Below are positions 57,430-64,000 of a DNA stretch of 64,000 nucleotides, piece after piece. The notes beneath the pieces were generated by a model, which worked only from the letters and a program-made list of their open reading frames with translations, did no database searches and had not been told where the DNA came from. Position numbers and translations under genes: made by a program. Within the stretch, counting starts at the first letter, position 1; each line of letters begins with the position of its first letter. This DNA comes from Pseudomonas lurida (GTDB taxonomy: Bacteria > Pseudomonadota > Gammaproteobacteria > Pseudomonadales > Pseudomonadaceae), in assembly GCF_002563895.1 (NCBI RefSeq), contig NZ_PDJB01000001.1, positions 5,811,501 to 5,875,500 of the forward strand, written 5' to 3'.

Positions 57430-57532
57430 CCTGTAGGAGCGAGCTTGCTCGCGAAGAACCGTCAGGCACCGCTGGTTAAAAGTAGCGCTGCGTTATCGTT
57501 GGCGCTTTTCGCGAGCAAGCTCGCTCCTACAG
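57430..57532. repeat. REP-type inverted repeat (GCTTGCTCGCGAA type)
   Basis: TGTAGGAGCGAGCTTGCTCG and the perfect inverted copy CGAGCAAGCTCGCTCCTACA lie about 60 bases apart between the convergent higA and chpC. Confidence 0.85.
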
Positions 57533-57542
57533 TGGGTCACTG

Positions 57543-57998
57543 TCAGGCCAGGCCGGACTCTACCAGCAGTGCCTCAAGCCCCATCAAATCCGGCACCTTC
57601 GCCACATGCTCGCCCACCTGCACCGCCGCCAGCTCCAGCGGGCACAGCGGCACGTCCACATAGCTCAACTCACTGTCGAGCTTGTACGACCGTGGAATGC
57701 CCTGGATCACCAGCGCAATAAACTTCAACGTCGGCCGCCCACCCAATGCATTCAACACCACGATCCGCGAGCGTTCGCCGGTCACACTCGCTTCGCCGCA
57801 CACCGCTTCGAAGCTGATCAGCGGTATTTGTCGATCGCGCCAGGTCACTTGCCGCAGATACCACGGCGGCGCATCGCTGGCCGGTTCGCCGCGCTGGAAG
57901 TCGATCAGCTCGGCGATGGCGACGTTGGGCAGCACCAGGTGGCGGTCGGCCAAGGGCAGGAGCAGGCCGGTGAGTTGACTGGTGCGGTGGTCAAGCAT
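57543..57998 (-). CDS. chpC: CheW-like adaptor of the Chp system
   Basis: A 151-residue single CheW domain (LTGLLLPLADRHLVLPNVAIAELI at the start, WRDRQIPLISFEAVCGE, LKFIALVIQGIPRSYKLDSE). CheW proteins couple receptors to the kinase; ChpC is the second CheW protein of the Pseudomonas Pil-Chp pathway controlling type IV pilus twitching and cAMP. Its start overlaps the end of chpA by eight bases, so they are translationally coupled. A ChpB methylesterase gene, which separates them in P. aeruginosa, is missing here. Confidence 0.87.
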   Translation of the reverse strand: MLDHRTSQLTGLLLPLADRHLVLPNVAIAELIDFQRGEPASDAPPWYLRQVTWRDRQIPLISFEAVCGEASVTGERSRIVVLNALGGRPTLKFIALVIQGIPRSYKLDSELSYVDVPLCPLELAAVQVGEHVAKVPDLMGLEALLVESGLA

Positions 57999-60900
57999 GG
58001 GACTTGCTCCAGTAGGCGATGCTTTCCAGCAGCACCGACTCTTGGTACGGCTTGCCGAGGTAGTCGTTGACGCCGATGGCCATGGCGCGGTCGCGGTGTT
58101 TCTGGCCGGTGCGCGAGGTGATCATGATGATCGGCAGGCGCATCAGCCGCGGGTCGTTGCGCACTTGGGTGGCGACTTCGAAGCCGTCCATGCGCGGCAT
58201 TTCGATGTCGAGCAGCATCAGGTCCGGGGTGTGCTCTTCAAGCACGGCGAGCGCATCGATGCCGTCTTTAGCGGTGAGCACGTTCATGCCGTTGCGCTCC
58301 AACAGGCGGCTGGTGACTTTGCGCACGGTGACCGAATCGTCCACCACCAGCACCAGCAACGGGCGCTTTTTGAGCGGGTCGTTGAGGACCAGCGGCGCGT
58401 CAACGAACTGGGCCGGCAAGGCCGGCTGGCGCGCACGGATATGCGCCAGCAAGTCGATGATCAGCACCACGCGGCCGTCGCCCAGGATGGTCGCGCCCGA
58501 CAAGCCTTGCACGCCTGCAAACTGCGGCCCCAGGCCCTTGACCACGATTTCTCGGGTACCGGCCATCGCGTCCACATGGACGGCCACGCGCCGCTCGTTG
58601 CACTGCACCAACAGCACTGGCACCGGCTGGTACTGGCCCAGCAGTTTCGGGCGGCTGACGGTGTGCAGCAGGTCACCCAGGTAGAACAGTTCGTAACGCT
58701 GGCCAGCGTATTCATAACACGGCGGGTCTTGCTGGTAATGCCCCGCTAGCTCGTGGGGCAGCACCCGCACCAGGCCTTCGATGGTATTGAGCGGGATCGC
58801 GTATTGGTCGTCCGCGCACTGCACCATCAGCGCCCGGTTGACCGACACGGTAAACGGCAAACGAATACGGAAATGCACCCCCTCACCCGGCGTCGAGTCA
58901 ATGACCATCGAGCCACCGAGCTGACGCACTTCCTCGTGCACCACGTCCATGCCCACGCCGCGCCCGGAAATCTGCGTGATTTTCTCCGCCGTGGAGAACC
59001 CCGGCTGCAGGATGAACTGCAACACGTCGCGGTCGCTGATCTCTTGATTCGGGTCGAGCAGGCCGCGCTTGATCGCCTTGCGCCGCACAGCCTCCAGGGG
59101 GACGCCAGCACCGTCGTCACGCATGTCGAAGACGATATCGCCGCCCTCGTGGGTCAGGTCCAGGGTGATACGGCCTTTCTCGGGCTTGCCGGCCAGCAGC
59201 CGCGCATCACGCGACTCCAGGCCATGGTCGACGGCATTGCGCAGCATGTGCTCCAGCGGCGCGGCCATGCGCTCCAGCACGTTGCGGTCCATCTCACCCT
59301 CGGCATTGCCAACGATGAACTCCACGTCCTTGCCCAACTCACCGGCCACCTGGCGCACGATGCGCTTGAGGCGCGGCAGCATGCGCTCGAACGGCACCAT
59401 GCGCGTGCGCATCAGGCCTTCCTGCAACTCGGTGTTGATGCGCGCCTGTTGCTGCAACAGGCCGTGCGCGTCCTCGTTGCGGCGCTCAAGGGTGTCCTTG
59501 AGGTCGAGCAAGTCAGAGGCGGACTCGGACAACGCACGGGACAATTGCTGCAACTGCGAGTGGCGGTCCATTTCCAGCGGATCGAATTCTTCGTAGCCCA
59601 GGCGCTCGGCCTCGGCTTGCTGGCGGCTGAGGATGCGGCCCTGGGTTTCGGTGTCGAGACGCCGCAGTTGGTCGCGCATGCGTTCGATCGTGGTTTCCAC
59701 TTCGGTGAGGGCAATGCGGGCGTCGTTGACTTGCTGCTCGATGCGGCCGCGAAAGATCGAGGTCTCACCGGCCAGGTTGACCAGGTCGTCGAGCAGCTCG
59801 GCAGAGATCTTCACCATGTCGGCAGCCGGGTCGACGACAGCGTCCGTCTTGCCCGCTGGCAACGCCACTGGCGTCACTGGCTCGGCGCTTGGGTGCACCA
59901 GGCTTTTGATGCGCTCGATGAGCTTGTCCACCGAGCCGACCGGCAAGCCGTCCGTTACCGCGTCGATCATCTGCGCCAGGCGGTCGTGGCAGCCCTGCAG
60001 CAACGCGAACAGTTCCGGCGACGGCGCGAGCAAGCCGGCAGACAGACCTTCGTAGAGAAATTCCAGTTCATGGGCCAGGTCGCCAATGGGCGCGATCTCG
60101 ACCATGCGCGCACCGCCCTTGAGGGTATGCAGGTCGCGCAGCAGGGTTTCCACCTCCTGCCGATTGCCAGGCTCGGCCTGCCAGCGCGACAACGCGGCAC
60201 TGGAGCTGTCGAGAATGTCGGCCGCTTCTTCGAGGAAGATATCCAGCAGCTCGGGATCGGCGCCGGACGCTGGCGGCGCTTCGGTCGGGGTAGCAGGCGC
60301 GTTGCCCTGGCGCAACGCCCGCACCTTGGCAATCAGCTCGGCGCTGTCGCTCAAGGGTTGGTGATGCTGCAGCTCTTCAAGTTGCAAGGCGAGCAGCTCG
60401 TGGCTGGCCATCAGCACGTGGGACAGCTCGGTGGAATAGCTGAAGCGACGGTCCACCAGCCCCTCGTACACGCATTCCAGCTCATGGGCCAGGTCGCCAA
60501 TGGGGCCGATTTCGGCCATGCGTGCTCCGCCCTTGAGGGTGTGCAAGTCACGCTGCAACGACGACAACGGCGCCGCGTTGTCGGGCTCCAGCAACCAGCG
60601 CTTGAGCGACTGCCCGGCGCTGTCGAGGATGTCTACCGCCTCTTCGAGGAAGATCTCGACGATCTCGTCGTCCATCGCGGTGTCGTGATCCAACTGCTGT
60701 GTGGCGGCGCCCAGTTCGGAAATGCTCAGGACCCGGCTGCCGTCACTTTTGATCAGGCCGGTGGCGGACGGGTCGAGGGCTTCATCCAGCAGCTCGCGCA
60801 GGGCCTCGACCCGTGCCGGCGCCAGGCTGATTTCCTGGCCGGCCGCCAGCTGGTCGAGCATGCTGATGAGCGCCTCATGGGCCTGCTCGGCCTCGTGGAA

Positions 60901-63810
60901 AAACCGCTCGCTCACGGCCAGGCTACTCTCTTCCACCGCGCCATAGAGGTCGAGCAGGGCTTCGCAGAGTTCGTCGATGGCGTGCAGGTCGGCGACGTGC
61001 GCGCCCTCCCCCAGTGTGGTCAGTTCGTCCAGCAGTGCAGTGAGTTCCTGGCGTTCGCCGGGGTGCTGTTGCCAGCGCCGCAGCAGGCTTTCGGCGTCGA
61101 GCAGAATGTCCATGCCCTGGGCCAGGAAGTTGGCAATCAGTTGCGGGTCGCGCTTGATACGCAGGCCGGTATGCGGTGCGTCGAGCAACGCTTCAAGCTG
61201 GTGGTCCAGCAGGCGTTGAGTGCGGCTGATCAGGGCCTCTGCGCCCCTGATCGGCGCCAGGGGGTCGTTGTCCAGATCACGCAGCCCGCGCTGGAACAGG
61301 CCCTCGGCTTCGAGCAGCAACTCCACTTCGTCCAGGTCCAGCGGCAGGCGGTGAGCCTTGTATTCGCGGGTGAGGTGGTCCAGCGGGCGCGCCAGCTCGG
61401 CGATGGGCAAAACGCCGGCCATGTAGGCGCTGCCCTTGAGCGTGTGCAGGGCACGTTGCAGTTCATCGCTGACTTGCAGCGGCACATGCTCGGCGGCCTG
61501 TTGCAGGAAGTGGTTGAGGCTGTCCAGGTGGCTCTGGGCTTCGTTGCGGAAGATCTCCAGCAGCATTGGGTCATAGGGTTCGGCGGCTGGCACTGGGGTA
61601 CCGCTGGCCAAGGCATGGGCACGGGCGGCCAGGGCGTCGACTTCATCGCGCTGACGTTGGTCGCCAATGGCAAAGTCCGCGATCAACTCCGGCAGCAAGG
61701 CGACCGCCTCGTCCAGCACCTGCTGCACCTCGGGGCCCAGGGCCACGCTGCGTTCCAGTACACGATTGAGCAGGTTTTCCACAGCCCAGGCCAGCTCGGC
61801 CAGCACCAGGGCACGCACCATGCGGCCGCTGCCCTTGAGGGTGTGGAAGGCACGGCGCATTTCACCCTGGGCGGTCTTGTCAGCGCTGTTGGGCAAGTAA
61901 CGGTGCAGCACGTCGAGGACTTCGTCGGTTTCCTCAAGGAAGACTTCGCGCAGTTCATCGTCGATGGGCTCTTCGCCGGCCGGTGGCGGCAGCAGGCTGC
62001 CGGGGCGTTGCAGGGCAGGCGGGTTCAGGCGCGAGGTGGGGCTGGCCAGCGCGTCGAACTGGGACTGGCTCGGCGTGACCTCTGCCGAAAGCGCCCCCTC
62101 CGGCGCAACCAAGGCTTGGCGCCAGGGCTTCTCGGCGGGCAGGTAACCCAGGGCAGCCAAGCCTTGGCTCGCCAGTTCCAGCACACGCTCACCGGTGGCA
62201 TCGGGGTCTTGGAGCATGCGCTCGAGGTAGTACTCGACGCTGCTGACCACATCGGCGAAATGCGCCAGTTGCATCTCTGAAGGCGGCGCATCGTTGCCGA
62301 TCAACTGTTCGTCGACGTAATCCGTGCAGCCACGCATCAGGCTTGCCGCGCGGGGCAACGGGATCATCGCCAGGGCGCCGCGCACCTGGCTCAGCAGTTC
62401 CGGCAGGGACTCCAGGCGCTGGCGGTCCCAATCGGCTTCGATGCAGTCGATCACCAGTTCCTTGGCTTGCTTGAGGCACTGGCAGGACTCGCGGATCACC
62501 AGTTGGTGGATCTGGGTCAGGTCAGTGGTGGGCAGGCGGCTTTCTTCGCGGCTTTCCGGTTCGACGGTGCCGACCATGCCGGCCAGCGTGGCTTCGACGT
62601 AGAGCAAGGCACCGGCGACGTCCATCAGCACTGCATCGTTCGGCTCGCGTTGGCCCTGGGTCAAACTCAGCACCACGGCAAGCTGGTCGATGATGACCTT
62701 ACGCGGCTGGCCGAACCCCAGCACCGCCAGGGTATCGGCGATTTGCCGCAGCGGAGCCAGCAATGCATCCAGGTCATTGGTGTGCTGCCGGTCGCTGCGC
62801 ACGAACAAGTCGAGGCGTTCCTTGACCCGCACCAGCTCTTCACACAAGGCCCCCAGCACCGAGCCCATGGCATTGCGGTCCGGCCCGGCCAGGCGTGCGC
62901 GTTCGGCATCGACCACCGCGCTGTCGGGCAAGGCTTCATCCAGGCCGTAGCGTTCCTTGAGGCTTTGCATGCGTGGCGTCGGCCGGGTGACCTTGGCCAC
63001 ATAGAACAGCAGGCTCTTGAGCAATTCGTCGGGCGCCGACTGGTTGATCCCGCCGATACCTTGCGCCAACAGGCGCTTGAGCTGTTTGTCACTGGCCTTG
63101 AGCAGGCTGCGCAGCGCCGGGCTGTTGGCGATCACGCCGGTGAGCATGCCTTCGACCAGCGCCGAGGTGACTTGCCACAACGGCAACAATGGCGCGCCCT
63201 GGCACAAGGCTTCGAGGCGCGCGAACACTCGGGCCATGTCTTCCAGGTTGCTGGGCCCATGGTCCTCACGCAGCAGCCCGGCCAGGGCTTGTTGCAGCAG
63301 TTGGTGCCATTGGCGCAGTTGTTCCTTCAGGTCGGGCACCGCGCGTTGGGCCAGGGCTTCATCGGGCAGCGGCGCTATCGTCAGCAGTTGCGGGCTGAAC
63401 AGGCTGGTCTCCGACAGCAGGCTTTCACCGCGGGCGCTGCGCAGGTCATTGAGCAGCGGCAACACCACCAGGGGCAGGTCACGGCGGGCGCTGTGCACAC
63501 GGTCCAGGTACAGCGGCAATTGGTTGAGGGCCTGTTGCAGCAGGCGGATGCTTTCGTCGCGCTGGCTCACGCCTGCGGCTTGCAGGGCCAGGGCCAGTTC
63601 TTCGATTTCCTCGGCCAGCAGGGCCGCGCCGTAGAACTCGACCATCTGCAGCGCACCATGCACTTGGTGGATGCACCCCAGGCACTCACTGATGGCGTCG
63701 CTGTCGTGGGCTTCGACATACGCGTCGAGCGCCGAACGGGCCTGCTTCAGGGTTTCGGCAATGTCGCCCTTGACCCATTCGAGGGCCACGTAGTCGTGCC
63801 GATCAACCAT
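57991..63810 (-). CDS. chpA: Hybrid chemotaxis kinase ChpA (multi-Hpt, CheA-type, REC)
   Basis: A 1939-residue fusion kinase of the Pil-Chp pathway. Four canonical Hpt phosphosites are visible in order (AFHTLKGSGRM, ALHTLKGSAYM, DLHTLKGGARMAE, DLHTLKGGARMVE), and the N-terminus has a degenerate one (CIHQVHGALQM). Next come the dimerisation helices (ISAELLDDLVNLAGETSIFR), the ATP-binding domain (AAPLEHMLRNAVDHGLES, FDMRDDGAGVP, ISGRGVGMDVV), a CheW-like domain (ALMVQCADDQYAIPLNTIEGL) and a C-terminal REC (LVVDDSVTVRKV, LMLLDIEMPRMDGFE, SRTGQKHRDRAMAIGVNDYLGKP). P. aeruginosa ChpA is longer (about 2470, six Hpt). Upstream pil genes should lie beyond the window. Confidence 0.96.
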   Translation of the reverse strand: MVDRHDYVALEWVKGDIAETLKQARSALDAYVEAHDSDAISECLGCIHQVHGALQMVEFYGAALLAEEIEELALALQAAGVSQRDESIRLLQQALNQLPLYLDRVHSARRDLPLVVLPLLNDLRSARGESLLSETSLFSPQLLTIAPLPDEALAQRAVPDLKEQLRQWHQLLQQALAGLLREDHGPSNLEDMARVFARLEALCQGAPLLPLWQVTSALVEGMLTGVIANSPALRSLLKASDKQLKRLLAQGIGGINQSAPDELLKSLLFYVAKVTRPTPRMQSLKERYGLDEALPDSAVVDAERARLAGPDRNAMGSVLGALCEELVRVKERLDLFVRSDRQHTNDLDALLAPLRQIADTLAVLGFGQPRKVIIDQLAVVLSLTQGQREPNDAVLMDVAGALLYVEATLAGMVGTVEPESREESRLPTTDLTQIHQLVIRESCQCLKQAKELVIDCIEADWDRQRLESLPELLSQVRGALAMIPLPRAASLMRGCTDYVDEQLIGNDAPPSEMQLAHFADVVSSVEYYLERMLQDPDATGERVLELASQGLAALGYLPAEKPWRQALVAPEGALSAEVTPSQSQFDALASPTSRLNPPALQRPGSLLPPPAGEEPIDDELREVFLEETDEVLDVLHRYLPNSADKTAQGEMRRAFHTLKGSGRMVRALVLAELAWAVENLLNRVLERSVALGPEVQQVLDEAVALLPELIADFAIGDQRQRDEVDALAARAHALASGTPVPAAEPYDPMLLEIFRNEAQSHLDSLNHFLQQAAEHVPLQVSDELQRALHTLKGSAYMAGVLPIAELARPLDHLTREYKAHRLPLDLDEVELLLEAEGLFQRGLRDLDNDPLAPIRGAEALISRTQRLLDHQLEALLDAPHTGLRIKRDPQLIANFLAQGMDILLDAESLLRRWQQHPGERQELTALLDELTTLGEGAHVADLHAIDELCEALLDLYGAVEESSLAVSERFFHEAEQAHEALISMLDQLAAGQEISLAPARVEALRELLDEALDPSATGLIKSDGSRVLSISELGAATQQLDHDTAMDDEIVEIFLEEAVDILDSAGQSLKRWLLEPDNAAPLSSLQRDLHTLKGGARMAEIGPIGDLAHELECVYEGLVDRRFSYSTELSHVLMASHELLALQLEELQHHQPLSDSAELIAKVRALRQGNAPATPTEAPPASGADPELLDIFLEEAADILDSSSAALSRWQAEPGNRQEVETLLRDLHTLKGGARMVEIAPIGDLAHELEFLYEGLSAGLLAPSPELFALLQGCHDRLAQMIDAVTDGLPVGSVDKLIERIKSLVHPSAEPVTPVALPAGKTDAVVDPAADMVKISAELLDDLVNLAGETSIFRGRIEQQVNDARIALTEVETTIERMRDQLRRLDTETQGRILSRQQAEAERLGYEEFDPLEMDRHSQLQQLSRALSESASDLLDLKDTLERRNEDAHGLLQQQARINTELQEGLMRTRMVPFERMLPRLKRIVRQVAGELGKDVEFIVGNAEGEMDRNVLERMAAPLEHMLRNAVDHGLESRDARLLAGKPEKGRITLDLTHEGGDIVFDMRDDGAGVPLEAVRRKAIKRGLLDPNQEISDRDVLQFILQPGFSTAEKITQISGRGVGMDVVHEEVRQLGGSMVIDSTPGEGVHFRIRLPFTVSVNRALMVQCADDQYAIPLNTIEGLVRVLPHELAGHYQQDPPCYEYAGQRYELFYLGDLLHTVSRPKLLGQYQPVPVLLVQCNERRVAVHVDAMAGTREIVVKGLGPQFAGVQGLSGATILGDGRVVLIIDLLAHIRARQPALPAQFVDAPLVLNDPLKKRPLLVLVVDDSVTVRKVTSRLLERNGMNVLTAKDGIDALAVLEEHTPDLMLLDIEMPRMDGFEVATQVRNDPRLMRLPIIMITSRTGQKHRDRAMAIGVNDYLGKPYQESVLLESIAYWSKSHA

Positions 63811-63869
63811 AACTGCTCCGCTTAGAATTCATGGGTTGCTGGTGTTGCCAAGAACAATGGCGCTCAACC

Positions 63870-63960
63870 GTGGGAATTGGCTTGCTTGCGATAGCGACCT
63901 ACCAGCTGATACGCCCGCAACTGAACTACCGCCATCGCAGGCAAGCCAGCTCCCACATTG
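63870..63960. repeat. REP-type inverted repeat upstream of chpA
   Basis: CGTGGGAATTGGCTTGCTTG and the inverted GCAGGCAAGCCAGCTCCCAC lie about 55 bases apart; the last 40 bases of the window show no gene. Confidence 0.75.
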
Positions 63961-64000
63961 GGACTGTGGTGTTCTTTAGATAGCATTTCAATCATCGACT

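Noticed and set aside
58753..62280. A 1175-codon open frame on the plus strand over chpA
   Set aside because: It is exactly antisense to chpA, is dominated by Gln, His, Val and Gly as expected from reversed high-GC codons, and has no recognisable domain.

Overview
The window looks like chromosomal DNA from a Pseudomonas of the fluorescens group. The GC content is high, REP-type hairpins (TGTGGGAGC..GGCTTGCCTGC) sit in many gaps, and gene order is typical of the genus: metK next to tkt-epd-pgk-fba, ahcY-metF behind an SAH riboswitch, the dguRABC layout, the mdc malonate operon and chpA/chpC. I saw no rRNA, tRNA, CRISPR array, complete insertion sequence or prophage.

Layout. 1-9.1 kb: the end of dbpA, an HI0933-type flavoprotein, a YccS-like membrane protein, a periplasmic binding protein, an ElaA-type acetyltransferase, a small winged-helix protein, a YgjP-like metallopeptidase and a REC-PAS-GGDEF-EAL regulator. 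9.3-18.9 kb: a PL7 alginate lyase, then the lower-glycolysis/gluconeogenesis block (fba, two small lipoproteins, pgk, epd, tkt), which diverges from a SahR-like ArsR/methylase-fold regulator and metK. 19.1-26.3 kb: small secreted proteins around ligB, a monohaem cytochrome c lipoprotein, mltA, a MAPEG protein, a Na+/H+ antiporter and an FNT channel. 26.4-28.3 kb: a 643-residue homologue of the type III effector phospholipase ExoU. 28.4-39.5 kb: a thioesterase, ahcY-metF, a GT8-like protein, a second binding protein, rhlE, yceI, cytochrome b561, bioA and rsmE. 39.8-45.3 kb: the D-glutamate utilisation locus dguRABC, a haemolysin III family protein and a two-gene chromate transporter. 45.3-54.9 kb: malonate use (mdcR; mdcABCDEGH-madLM), broken by an AT-rich stretch at 46.3-47.5 kb that carries an orphan gene. 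55.2-57.4 kb: a small accessory block. 57.5-63.8 kb: chpC and the very large chemotaxis kinase chpA.

How the genes work together. Methyl-cycle genes appear to sense S-adenosylhomocysteine in two ways: by an RNA pseudoknot in front of ahcY-metF, and probably by a SahR-like repressor next to metK with a perfect 11-bp inverted repeat upstream. The mdc operon encodes a complete biotin-independent malonate decarboxylase, its prosthetic-group synthesis, a malonate carrier and a regulator. The dgu genes supply capture and oxidation of D-Glu/D-Gln.

Most unusual content. (1) The leader of a DUF6124 gene (55.44-55.66 kb) has three 9-nt segments that can pair in two mutually exclusive ways, one of which hides the Shine-Dalgarno sequence, plus an upstream intrinsic terminator. 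(2) Next to it, an Ntox44-like toxin gene has lost one G in a G-run, which fuses it in frame to its probable membrane immunity gene. (3) The ExoU-like effector has no SpcU chaperone gene or secretion genes beside it. (4) The AT-rich orphan segment lies between mdcR and madM.
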